From an uncultured Subdoligranulum sp. (GTDB lineage: Bacteria; Bacillota; Clostridia; Oscillospirales; Ruminococcaceae), in NCBI RefSeq assembly GCF_963931595.1, contig NZ_OZ007030.1:1666481-1730480 (forward strand): 64,000 bases of DNA, written 5' to 3'. The notes beneath the pieces are model-generated. The model was given only the letters and a program-made list of their open reading frames with translations. It was not told the origin of the DNA and did no database searches. The position numbers were made by a program, and so were the translations under genes. Numbering within the stretch: position 1 is the stretch's first letter; the number at the start of each line of letters is the position of its first letter. This document shows, one piece after another, positions 41,119 to 48,528 of this stretch.

Positions 41119-41817
41119 TCAGCGCTGGATCCGCTTGTCGCAGCGGATGGCCAGCCGGGTACCCACCGTCTGGAGGATCTGCACCAGGATGACCAGCAGC
41201 ACGGTGGCAAAGATCTCCAGCACCACATTGAAACGGTAGTAGCCGTAGTTGATGGCGATCTTGCCCAGACCGCCGCCGCCGATGATGCCAGCCATGGCGC
41301 CGTAGCCCATGATGGTGGTGGTGGCGATGGTCACGTTGGAGATCAGGCTCGGCATGCTCTCGGGGATCATCACCTTGGTGATGATCTGCAGCGGGGTGGC
41401 GCCCATGCTCTGGGCTGCCTCGATGACGCCGGCATCCACCTCGCGGATGCTGGTCTCCACCAGGCGCGCCACAAAGGGGAAGGAGGCAATGACCAGCGGC
41501 ACAATGGAGGCCGGTGTGCCGATGGAGGTGCCCACCAGCAGACGGGACAGCGGGATGACGATGATCATCAGGATCAGGAAGGGCACGCTGCGCAGCAGGT
41601 TGATGAAGGCGTTGAGCACGCTCATGACCCAGCGCGGCAGCGGCCGCACGCCGCCCTGCTCACCGGTGACCAGGCAGACACCCAGCGGCAGGCCGATGAC
41701 CAGCGCCAGCAGGGTGGCCACTGCCGTGGACCAGATGGTCTCCCAGGTCTCAAAGGGAATGGTGGGCAGAATCTGCAGGAAGGTTGCCCACTCTTTGCTT
41801 GCCAGGAACTCTGCCAT
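41119..41817 (-). CDS. metI: Methionine ABC transporter permease
   Basis: Membrane permease of the methionine-uptake (MUT) family (232 aa, five helices). The EAA loop contacting MetN is in EAAQSMGATPLQIITKVMIPES, and NLLRSVPFLILMI is a family hallmark. The ATG overlaps the metN TGA (TGATG), so translation is coupled. It forms MetN2I2 with the ATPase, receiving substrate from MetQ. Confidence 0.95.
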   Translation of the reverse strand: MAEFLASKEWATFLQILPTIPFETWETIWSTAVATLLALVIGLPLGVCLVTGEQGGVRPLPRWVMSVLNAFINLLRSVPFLILMIIVIPLSRLLVGTSIGTPASIVPLVIASFPFVARLVETSIREVDAGVIEAAQSMGATPLQIITKVMIPESMPSLISNVTIATTTIMGYGAMAGIIGGGGLGKIAINYGYYRFNVVLEIFATVLLVILVQILQTVGTRLAIRCDKRIQR

Positions 41818-42815
41818 CAGCCGTTCACCTCCTCATAGGTAATGCCGGGATAGTTCTTGATATACTCGATGGCCTTGGCGGCATTCTCGTCGTCGGGCAG
41901 GGCCAGCAGCATGCTGCCCAGCGTCTGGCCGTTGACAATGCGGGTATCCGCCGCCAGGATGGAGACCAGCGCACCGCACTGGATGGCCAGGCTGGCCACC
42001 AGGGGTTTGTCGGTGGTCTGGGTGCCGTTGAAGGCCACCCGCACCAGCTTGTGCCCGGGCAGGGATTCCGCCTTGGGCGCCCCGGCCGGGTAGACCAGCC
42101 GCTTGGCGGCCGCCGAGGTGGGATGGCTGAAGATGGCCTGCACGTCCCCCTCTTCCACCACGGTGCCCTCGTCCAGGATGGCCACCCGGTTGCAGATCTC
42201 CTCCACCACGCTCATCTGGTGGGTGATGACCACCACCGTGATGCCCAGCTCCCGGTTGATCTTCTGGATCAGCTGCAGGATGGCGTGGGTGGTGTTGGGG
42301 TCCAGGGCGCTGGTGGCTTCGTCACAGAGCAGGACCTTGGGGTCGGTGGCCAGGGCGCGGGCAATGGCAATGCGCTGCTTCTGGCCGCCCGAAAGCTGGG
42401 CCGGGTAGGCCTCCGCCTTGTCGGGCAGGCCCACCAGTTCCAGCAGTTCCCGGGCGCGGGTCTCGGCCTTTTCCCGGGGCACTTTGGCCAGTTCCATCGG
42501 GAACATGATGTTGCGCAGGCAGGTGCGCTGCATCAGCAGGTTGAACTGCTGGAAGATCATCGTGATGTCCCGCCGGGCGGCACGCAGCTGGGCGGCGGTG
42601 AGCGTCTCCATACGGTGGCCGTCCACCGTGACGCTGCCCTCGTCGGGGCGCTCCAGCATGTTGATGCAGCGCACCAGCGTGGACTTGCCGGCGCCCGACA
42701 TGCCGATGATGCCGTAGATATCGCCGTCCCGGATGGTCAGGTTGATGTCGTTCAGCGCCACCACCGTGCCGCCCTTGGTGGCGAAACGCTTGGTCAGGTG
42801 TTGCAATTCGATCAT
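41817..42815 (-). CDS. metN: Methionine ABC transporter ATPase
   Basis: ATP-binding subunit (332 aa). Walker A GMSGAGKST (about residues 38-46), signature LSGGQKQRIAIARAL, Walker B VLLCDEATSALD and H-loop VVITHQM are present. The C-terminal NIL domain (about residues 255-330) binds methionine and inhibits transport when cytoplasmic methionine is high. A 13-bp hairpin upstream separates it from metQ, a usual arrangement when the binding protein is made in excess. Confidence 0.96.
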   Translation of the reverse strand: MIELQHLTKRFATKGGTVVALNDINLTIRDGDIYGIIGMSGAGKSTLVRCINMLERPDEGSVTVDGHRMETLTAAQLRAARRDITMIFQQFNLLMQRTCLRNIMFPMELAKVPREKAETRARELLELVGLPDKAEAYPAQLSGGQKQRIAIARALATDPKVLLCDEATSALDPNTTHAILQLIQKINRELGITVVVITHQMSVVEEICNRVAILDEGTVVEEGDVQAIFSHPTSAAAKRLVYPAGAPKAESLPGHKLVRVAFNGTQTTDKPLVASLAIQCGALVSILAADTRIVNGQTLGSMLLALPDDENAAKAIEYIKNYPGITYEEVNG

Positions 42816-42836
42816 GGGTTTTCCCCCTCACTCTAC

Positions 42837-42870
42837 AATAGGGAACGGGTTTTTGCGCCCGTTCCCTATT
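42837..42870 (-). other. Stabilising hairpin between metQ and metN
   Basis: Arms AATAGGGAACGGG and CCCGTTCCCTATT around an eight-base loop, with no U-run on the minus strand. It may protect the metQ mRNA end and lower metN expression. Confidence 0.6.
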
Positions 42871-42919
42871 GATTGTACCTTACCCGCCGCGCGGTTGCAA
42901 GGTATTTCGTTGTTTTTTA

Positions 42920-43807
42920 TCAGAAAAGGGCCACCACGGCGCCGTCGTAGGTCTCGTTGATGAAGTCCTTGACCTCCTGGCTCTTCAGCGCCTTCAGCAG
43001 GGCCTGGACGCCGGGATTGTTCTCATTGCCCTCCTTGACGACCAGCACGTTGGCGTAGGTCTGGGCAGCCTCGGAATTGGCGTCCTCGGTGGCCAGGGCG
43101 TCCTTGCTCACCGAGAAGCCCGCCTCCAGGGCGTAGTTGCCGTTCATCACCGCGTAGTCCACGTCGGCCAGGGTGCGGGGCAGCTGGGCTGCCTCCAGCT
43201 CCTCCACCTGCACGTTGTGGGGATTCTCGGTGATGTCATTGACGGTGGCGGTCAGGCCGGCGTCCTCCCGGATGGAGATGATGCCCTGGGCAGCCAGCAG
43301 CTGCAGGGCACGGGCCTCGTTGGTGGTGTCGTTGGGCACCGCGATGACGGCGCCGTCCGCAATCTCGTCCAGGCTCTTGCTCTTGCCGGGATAGATGCCC
43401 AGCGGCTCATAATGGATGTCCCCCACGCTCACCAGATGGGTGCCGTTCTCCTCGTTGAAGGAATCCAGGTAGGGCTGATGCTGGAAGTAGTTGGCGTCCA
43501 CTTCACCGCTCTCGGTGACCATGTTGGGCTGCACGTAGTCGCTGAATTCGATGATGTCCAGCGTGATGCCCTGCTCGGCCAGCAGGTCCTTGGCCACCCC
43601 GAGGATCTCGGCGTGGGGCGTGGGAGAGGCGGCCACCTTGATGGTGGTGCCGGCCAGGTCACTGCCGGTCTCGGCGGTGGAAGCAGCCTCCGAAGAGGCG
43701 GCGTCCGCAGAAGAGGCAGCGGACTCAGAAACCGAAGCGGTGGAGCCGCAGGCGGCCAGGCTCAGGGCCAGCGCGCCGGCCAGGGTAACAGAAATCAGCT
43801 TTTTCAT
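42920..43807 (-). CDS. metQ: Methionine-binding lipoprotein
   Basis: Substrate-binding lipoprotein of the NlpA/MetQ family (295 aa). The signal peptide MKKLISVTLAGALALSLAAC has lipobox LAAC. The mature protein starts with a Ser/Ala-rich tether and then IKVAASPTPHAEILGVAKDLL, YFQHQPYLDSFN and VAVPNDTTNEARAL-like segments seen in MetQ. The ATG at 43805-43807 follows AAGGAGA. First structural gene of the operon; two short ORFs and an attenuator precede it. Confidence 0.95.
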   Translation of the reverse strand: MKKLISVTLAGALALSLAACGSTASVSESAASSADAASSEAASTAETGSDLAGTTIKVAASPTPHAEILGVAKDLLAEQGITLDIIEFSDYVQPNMVTESGEVDANYFQHQPYLDSFNEENGTHLVSVGDIHYEPLGIYPGKSKSLDEIADGAVIAVPNDTTNEARALQLLAAQGIISIREDAGLTATVNDITENPHNVQVEELEAAQLPRTLADVDYAVMNGNYALEAGFSVSKDALATEDANSEAAQTYANVLVVKEGNENNPGVQALLKALKSQEVKDFINETYDGAVVALF

Positions 43808-43876
43808 AATTCTTGTGTCTCCTTTTTTTGTGTTGGTGGTGTTTTTTCCGGACAGGGCAGATCCCTCTTTCTGCCG

Positions 43877-43921
43877 TCACATTCGGACACCGGGCTGTTT
43901 GTACACCGGACCACGTTCCAT
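43877..43921 (-). CDS. Second short ORF upstream of metQ (14 codons)
   Basis: ORF MERGPVYKQPGVRM, ATG at 43919-43921 to TGA at 43877-43879, with an excellent site AAAAGGAGGAAC 6-8 nt upstream. It lies after the attenuator terminator and about 70 nt before metQ. Its size suggests a second translation-control element rather than a functional peptide. Only the binding site supports translation; coding is uncertain. Confidence 0.45.
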   Translation of the reverse strand: MERGPVYKQPGVRM

Positions 43922-43950
43922 GACAAAGTTCCTCCTTTTCCGGTAGAAGC

Positions 43951-43990
43951 CAAAACAAAAGCGGGGCGTCGAACAACTTCGACACCCCGC
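43951..43990 (-). terminator. Attenuator terminator in the metQNI leader
   Basis: Minus-strand stem GCGGGGUGUCGAA/UUCGACGCCCCGC (13 bp, one G-U) with loop GUUG, followed by UUUUGUUUU. It lies 13 nt after the stop of the Met/Cys leader ORF, the expected position for attenuation. Confidence 0.85.
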
Positions 43991-44003
43991 TGTGTTTCTT
44001 TCT

Positions 44004-44099
44004 TCACGCATTCGGATGAGCGCATGAGAAAGCAGGCACAGGCTGCCGAAGCAAACTGCACATGCACATCATCATGCCGAAGCGGTAGCTGCAGTTCAT
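44004..44099 (-). CDS. Met/Cys-rich leader peptide of metQNI
   Basis: ORF of 31 codons from ATG at 44097-44099 to TGA at 44004-44006, with AAAGGGG 10 nt upstream. It begins MNCSYRFGMMMCMC, with four Met codons and two Cys codons in six. The sequence CTTCGGCA occurs before the run (codons 6-8) and directly after it (codons 17-19). The second copy plus GCC can pair, with one mismatch, with the 5' arm of the attenuator, forming an antiterminator. A ribosome stalled on the Met codons would leave this copy free. The attenuation model is inference; the composition and layout are seen. Confidence 0.75.
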   Translation of the reverse strand: MNCSYRFGMMMCMCSLLRQPVPAFSCAHPNA

Positions 44100-44157
44100 T
44101 GTCCGTGTACCCCTTTCTCACTCATTCCGGCAAACCCAAAGGGCTTCCTTGGGTAAG

Positions 44158-44186
44158 AGTATAGCGCCCCGGTGCAGTTCTGTCAA
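44158..44186 (-). promoter_or_regulatory. Promoter of the metQNI leader
   Basis: Minus-strand TTGACA (44181-44186), 17-nt spacer, TATACT (44158-44163): a consensus sigma-A promoter. It is divergent from the rrf2-like gene. Confidence 0.85.
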
Positions 44187-44254
44187 CACTTTTTGCATAA
44201 AACAGCGAATTTTCCAGAATATTATACAAAGGTGAGCAAAAATACACAAAGGGG

Positions 44255-44299
44255 TTGCCAATTTCCTACAAATATGGTATGGTAATAGTAACCTATTAC
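44255..44299 (+). promoter_or_regulatory. rrf2 promoter with a perfect palindromic operator
   Basis: TTGCCA (44255-44260), 17-nt spacer, TATGGT (44278-44283). The inverted repeat GTAATAG-N4-CTATTAC (44282-44299) overlaps the end of the -10 box and the start of transcription, a typical repressor position. Confidence 0.7.
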
Positions 44300-44318
44300 A
44301 CAGAAAGAGGAACGCTGC

Positions 44319-44735
44319 ATGAAATTTTCGACCCGCGACCGCTATGCACTGCGTCTGATGGTGGAGCTGGCCAATCACGGCGACGGGCTGGTACCGCTCA
44401 AGGAAATCAGCGACAACCAGCAGATCAGCCTGAAATATCTGGAACAGATCATCACCCCCCTGGCCCGGGCGGGACTGGTGACCAGTGTGCGCGGCGCCCA
44501 GGGCGGCTACCGGCTGGCCCGCCCCGAGGCCGAGATCACCGCCGGGGAAATCCTGCGGGCGGTGGAGGGCGAGCTGACGGCCATCCCCTGTCTGGGCGCC
44601 AACATGGAATGCCCGCGGCGGGACCAGTGCCAGACCATCGGGTTCTGGTGCGGGCTGAACGATCTGATCAACCAGTATGTGGACAGCGTTACGCTGGCTG
44701 CATTGCGCGCCCAGAAAGGTCCTGCCCTGGAATAA
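44319..44735 (+). CDS. Rrf2-family regulator with IscR-like cysteine triad
   Basis: Rrf2 regulator (138 aa). The winged helix-turn-helix is at the N-terminus (LKEISDNQQISLKYLEQIITPLARAGLV), and RGAQGGYRLARP is the wing. Cys91, Cys98 and Cys104 (IPCLGANMECPRRDQC) match the IscR [2Fe-2S] ligands 92, 98 and 104. It may sense Fe-S status or, like CymR, cysteine metabolism. The gene is divergent from the methionine operon and has a probable operator in its promoter. The start is the ATG at 44319 after AAGAGGAA. Confidence 0.88.
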   Translation: MKFSTRDRYALRLMVELANHGDGLVPLKEISDNQQISLKYLEQIITPLARAGLVTSVRGAQGGYRLARPEAEITAGEILRAVEGELTAIPCLGANMECPRRDQCQTIGFWCGLNDLINQYVDSVTLAALRAQKGPALE

Positions 44736-44794
44736 AAGCTGACAAAACGCCCTCTGCGTTCCCATGGGAAGGCAGAGGGCGTTTTGTCAGCTTT
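44735..44794. repeat. 60-bp near-perfect palindrome between convergent genes
   Basis: Arms of 23 bp (AAAGCTGACAAAACGCCCTCT with GC; and its complement) with a further 6-bp TTCCCA/TGGGAA core, interrupted by one G-G mismatch. It lies between the rrf2 stop and the SGNH gene, contributes that gene's stop codon, and is flanked by A/T runs. It can work as a bidirectional terminator but is unusually long. Confidence 0.8.
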
Positions 44795-46115
44795 GGGCCG
44801 TATCCTGGACTTCGTTGGCGGATTCAACCACCGCATTTTCCGGGGCCGTTCCGGAATTTGTCTGGTCGACGGGCGCCGAGGATTCCGGCACCGAGTCCGA
44901 TGTAGCCGGGACCGGCGTGGGTTCCGGCGTGGCAGGCACGGGCGTGGCCGGGTCCGGGGTCGGTGTGGCAGGCACCGGCGTGGGTTCCGGCGTGGCAGGG
45001 ACCGGCGTGGGCGTGGCCGGGACCGGCGTGGGTTCCGGCGTGGCAGGTTCGGGCGTGGGCTCCTGCACCGGCGGCGGGGTGGGCTCCGGTGTCTGCACCA
45101 CGGTCTCCTGGGAGACCGACTCGGACTGGGGCTCCTCGGTGGGCGCCGTGGAGCTGGCCGACGAGGTGGTGGTGACGGTGGATGCCGTGGACACCGACAC
45201 GTCCTTATCGCCCACATGCTTGCCCACATTCTTTACGGTGGGACGGTCGTCCTCGGTGATGTAGCTGTGGGTGCGCACATACTCAAACAGATCATCCATG
45301 GCCGCCTTGGTCAGGTGGATGCCGTCGCTGGCCTCCACATACCCGCTCTTGGCGTAGCCGGTGGAGGAATCCTTGAGTACCTCGGCGCTGTTGAGGAACT
45401 TCCAGCCCTGTTTCTGGCACATCTCCACCAGGGCTTTGTTGTACTCATCCACCTGGCTCTGGGTCAGGTTCTGGTTGGAGTGCACCTGCCCCAGCGGCGG
45501 GATGGAATTGACGATGATGTCCACGCTGGGATAGGCATCCACGATGGTCTGGATGCCCTCCTGGTAGGCTTTCACGAAGCTGTCCGCCGAATAGCTGGGG
45601 CTCAGGTCGTTGGTGCCGAAGGTCAGGATCACCCGCTTGGGCTGCATCATCGCCACCGCCTTGGCCATCGTCACATAGCCGGAGGTTCCCTTCATCTGCA
45701 CGCAGGCAAAGTCGGCCAGCGACCGGGCACTCATGCCCACCGAACCGATGGCGTTGTCGTAGCTGCAGTAGTCAAACATCCGGTACATCCGGGCGGTGTT
45801 GCTGTCGCCCAGGAAAAGGGTTTCGTCCACGTAGGTCTGCCCGGCGTCGTCGCTCTTTTCCAGGATAGTGGAGGTGTATTTCGTCTCGTCGATGGTGTTC
45901 TGGTCCTTGTCATAGCCGCTCTCGGTCACCAGGGATTCGCTGTCGGCCGAATCGCTGTCGGCCTCCGTCCCCATCCGGTCCAGTCCGCCCACCAGCAGAA
46001 ATGAGATCACCACACTGACCAGCAGCATCAGGCTGCATACAGCCATCACAATGTACATTTTGCTGCGTATGTCCAACGGCATTTTTGCCGCCTGCTTGTT
46101 CTTTTTGCGTGCCAT
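44787..46115 (-). CDS. Membrane-anchored SGNH/GDSL-type hydrolase with Pro/Thr-rich tail
   Basis: Extracytoplasmic SGNH hydrolase (442 aa), a signal-anchor protein with one helix at residues 19-44. Block I is LFLGDSNTARMY with the nucleophile Ser; the Asn block is ILTFGTNDLSPSY; the catalytic Asp-His pair is DGIHLTK. The C-terminal 100 residues are low-complexity with TPVPATPEP repeats (residues 342-405), likely a cell-wall spacer. Substrate (an acyl ester on glycan or lipid) is unknown. The ATG is at 46113-46115. Confidence 0.85.
   Translation of the reverse strand: MARKKNKQAAKMPLDIRSKMYIVMAVCSLMLLVSVVISFLLVGGLDRMGTEADSDSADSESLVTESGYDKDQNTIDETKYTSTILEKSDDAGQTYVDETLFLGDSNTARMYRMFDYCSYDNAIGSVGMSARSLADFACVQMKGTSGYVTMAKAVAMMQPKRVILTFGTNDLSPSYSADSFVKAYQEGIQTIVDAYPSVDIIVNSIPPLGQVHSNQNLTQSQVDEYNKALVEMCQKQGWKFLNSAEVLKDSSTGYAKSGYVEASDGIHLTKAAMDDLFEYVRTHSYITEDDRPTVKNVGKHVGDKDVSVSTASTVTTTSSASSTAPTEEPQSESVSQETVVQTPEPTPPPVQEPTPEPATPEPTPVPATPTPVPATPEPTPVPATPTPDPATPVPATPEPTPVPATSDSVPESSAPVDQTNSGTAPENAVVESANEVQDTAQS
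44901..45092 (-). repeat. Coding minisatellite for Pro/Thr repeats
   Basis: Degenerate tandem repeats of a short unit encoding TPVPA/TPEP within the SGNH hydrolase. Such arrays change length easily, so the tail length may vary between strains. Confidence 0.8.
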
Positions 46116-46235
46116 TGCCTTTCCTTTCGCGCAGAATGTTCCATTTTATCGGTTCTTGGATGCATACAGTGGCTATTGTACACTATTTTTGGCCGAAGCG
46201 CCAGTGTTTTCTCAATTTTTACATATTTTAGTGTC

Positions 46236-46269
46236 AAAAAAGCAGCCCCTCCGCCGGGGCAGAAGGGCT
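46236..46269 (-). terminator. Terminator after the ECF S-component gene
   Basis: Minus-strand AGCCCTTC pairs with GAGGGGCT, followed by GCTTTTTT, just after the gene stop. Confidence 0.75.
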
Positions 46270-46277
46270 GTAAAAAA

Positions 46278-46925
46278 TCATTCTTTGGGCAGAAGATGGG
46301 CACGCCGCAGCGCCGGTTCCAGCGCCAGATAGAGCACCACCGCGCAGACGGTGGAAAGCAGAGAGTTGACCAGCGTCACACCGCCGGTGATCTTGATGAA
46401 GACGGTGGCCACCTCCACCGGCTGGCCGAAGATGTACCGGTCCCGGAAATAGCCCACCAGCGGGTCGGTGAAGACATTCACCAGCAGGCCGCTGAAGGCG
46501 CTGACCGTGACCATGGCCAGGTACCGCCCCTTGCTGCCCTGCCGCCGCTGACGCAGATGCACCAGCCGGTGGGCCGTGACGCCGCAGACGATACCGATGA
46601 TGAACTTGAGGATGAAGGTGGTGAAGGCATAGCCGGGATCACCGGCGATCACGTCGGCCAGGGCCAGACCGATGGCCCCCGCCAGGCCGCCCGACACGCC
46701 GTCCAGCAGCATGGCGGTCAGCGCCGTGAAGGTATTGCCCAGGTGGAAGGAGGACCCGCCCGCAAAGGGAATGCGGAAAAATTCGTAGGCCACAAAGCTC
46801 AGGGCGGCCATCACGCCCACCAGACTGATGCGCTGTACGGTAAACTTGGTTCTGGTCAGCGCCGCAATCAGCAGCGCCACCGCCACCGCCCCGAAGAGCA
46901 GCAGCCACATCGTTGCTGTATCCAT
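46278..46925 (-). CDS. ECF transporter S component
   Basis: Membrane vitamin-binding component of an energy-coupling factor transporter (215 aa, about six helices). The central HLGNTFTALTAMLLDGVSGGLAGAIGLALADVI matches the ECF-type riboflavin/pantothenate S family; the substrate is not clear. It shares a divergent promoter region with a MocR regulator, which fits vitamin B6 or a related PLP pathway compound. The ATP-binding EcfA and EcfT subunits are not in the window. Confidence 0.82.
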   Translation of the reverse strand: MDTATMWLLLFGAVAVALLIAALTRTKFTVQRISLVGVMAALSFVAYEFFRIPFAGGSSFHLGNTFTALTAMLLDGVSGGLAGAIGLALADVIAGDPGYAFTTFILKFIIGIVCGVTAHRLVHLRQRRQGSKGRYLAMVTVSAFSGLLVNVFTDPLVGYFRDRYIFGQPVEVATVFIKITGGVTLVNSLLSTVCAVVLYLALEPALRRAHLLPKE

Positions 46926-46972
46926 AGTGAAAACACTCCTTTATCACGCAGCTCGCTCCCCGGCGGGAGGAG

Positions 46973-47001
46973 TTGACAAATTCTTTCCTGCAGGGTATGC
47001 T
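46973..47001 (+). promoter_or_regulatory. Promoter of the mocR gene
   Basis: TTGACA (46973-46978), 17-nt spacer, TATGCT (46996-47001). A TATAAT for the opposite strand lies at about 47005-47010, so the two divergent promoters overlap. A direct repeat, TGCC(C)AGTTT, at about 47034 and 47057 is a candidate MocR site. Confidence 0.6.
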
Positions 47002-47080
47002 CCTATTATAGCGTTTTCTGGCTCCGAATAAATGCCCAGTTTTTGATTTTTTTATGGTGCCAGTTTGGGAGGAAAAAGCC

Positions 47081-48475
47081 GTGATCGAACTGAAGAGTGA
47101 GGAGAGGACGCCCCTCTATGAACAGCTGTATGCCGCCCTGGCCGACGAGATCCGCAGCGGGCAGCGCGCCCCCGGTACGGCGCTGCCGGGGCGGCGCACC
47201 ATGGCGGCGCAGCTGGGGGTGAGCATCCACACAGTGGACGCCGCCTACCAGATGCTGGCAGCCGAGGGCCTGGCCGAGGCGCGGCCCCGCAGCGGCTTCT
47301 ATGTGCAGAAGACCTACGGCATGCTGCACAGCCGTGGGGCCCGGCGTGCTGCTCCGCCCCCGCCGGAACCGGCGGAGACGGTTCCGGCCCCGCGGTACGA
47401 TCTGTCCACCGGCAGCGTGGACACCGCCCTGTTCCCCGCCCGGAGCTGGGGCCGCATCCAGCGGGAGCTGCTCTACCAACGGCCGGAGCTGCTGCAGCGT
47501 GGCGAGATGCAGGGCGACGAAACCCTGCGGGTGGAGATTGCCAAATATCTTTCCGCCTATCGCGGGGTGGAATGCACGCCGGAGCAGATCGTGGTGGGCG
47601 CCGGCATCGAGTATCTGCTGGGGTGTCTGGCCCATCTGTTTGCCGGCGGCCGGGCGGCGGTGGAAAACCCCGGCTACTCCCGCACCCGGGCCGTACTGCA
47701 GAACAACGCCCTGCCCTGTACGCTGGTGGACATCGACGCCGAGGGTCTGTCTGCCCAGGCGCTGGAAGCCAGCGGCGCCAACCTGTGCTACCTGACGCCC
47801 AGCCACCACTTCCCCACCGGCGTGACGATGCCGGCCCCCCGCCGGGCCCAGATCCTGGCCTGGGCCGCCGCCCGGCCGGGGCGGTACATCCTGGAAGACG
47901 ACTACGACTCGGAGTTCCGCTTCGACACCCGGCCGCTGCCCAGCCTGCAGGGCATGGCGGGTCCCGACGGGCCGGTGGTCTACCTGACCACCTTCTCCAA
48001 GAGCCTGGCCCCCGGCATCCGCATCGCCTGCATGGTGCTGCCCCGCAGCCTGCTGGCCCGGTACCGGCGGGATTTTTCGGTCTATGCCAACACGGTGGGC
48101 CGCTTTGAGCAGCAGACGCTGGCAGCCTTCATGGCGGGCGGGTATTTCACCCGCCATCTAGCCCGGATGCGTCTGGTCTACAAGCGCCGCATGGAAGCCT
48201 TTGCCGCGGCGCTGCGCCAGGCATTGCCGGGGGTCACGCTGGGCAGTGTGCACAGCGGGCTGCACTTTCTTTTGACACTGCCGGGCGCCGGGGGCGAGGC
48301 CGCCATGGTGGAGGCCGCCGCCCGGGAGGGTGTGCGGCTGCGCGGGCTGCGGGAATACTACCTGGCCCGGCCGGAGAGCTGCCCGCCCGACACCGTGGTG
48401 GCAGGCTATTCCGCCCTGAAGGAGGACGACATTCCCGCCGTGGCCGCCGCCCTGGCCCGGGCCTGGGTACCATAA
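47081..48475 (+). CDS. MocR/PdxR-family transcription regulator
   Basis: GntR-type DNA-binding domain fused to a PLP-dependent aminotransferase-like domain (464 aa). The N-terminal ELKSEERTPLYEQLYAALADEI is followed by the wHTH LPGRRTMAAQLGVSIHTVDAAYQMLAAEGL. The C-terminal domain has ILEDDYDSEFRF and the PLP Lys segment TTFSKSLAPGIRIA. Start set at a GTG at 47081 after GGGAGG. MocR proteins often control vitamin B6 genes or adjacent divergent genes, here an ECF S component. Confidence 0.9.
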   Translation: MIELKSEERTPLYEQLYAALADEIRSGQRAPGTALPGRRTMAAQLGVSIHTVDAAYQMLAAEGLAEARPRSGFYVQKTYGMLHSRGARRAAPPPPEPAETVPAPRYDLSTGSVDTALFPARSWGRIQRELLYQRPELLQRGEMQGDETLRVEIAKYLSAYRGVECTPEQIVVGAGIEYLLGCLAHLFAGGRAAVENPGYSRTRAVLQNNALPCTLVDIDAEGLSAQALEASGANLCYLTPSHHFPTGVTMPAPRRAQILAWAAARPGRYILEDDYDSEFRFDTRPLPSLQGMAGPDGPVVYLTTFSKSLAPGIRIACMVLPRSLLARYRRDFSVYANTVGRFEQQTLAAFMAGGYFTRHLARMRLVYKRRMEAFAAALRQALPGVTLGSVHSGLHFLLTLPGAGGEAAMVEAAAREGVRLRGLREYYLARPESCPPDTVVAGYSALKEDDIPAVAAALARAWVP

Positions 48476-48480
48476 CGCAC

Positions 48481-48515
48481 AAAGAGGGACGACCCGGTGG
48501 GTCGTCCCTCTCTTT
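48481..48515 (+). terminator. Bidirectional terminator
   Basis: Arms GAGGGACGACCC and GGGTCGTCCCTC around GGT, flanked by AAA and TCTTT, between mocR (plus) and the SPFH gene (minus). Confidence 0.85.
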
Positions 48516-48528
48516 GTGTACTGCGGTT

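Noticed and set aside
43804..44121. 105-codon minus-strand frame over the metQ leader
   Set aside because: It overlaps the terminator hairpin and both better-placed short ORFs and ends at the metQ start without any domain.
44255..44905. Plus-strand frame across rrf2 and the palindrome
   Set aside because: It is a frame-shifted shadow of rrf2; apparent similarity to a frame on the other strand comes only from the palindrome.
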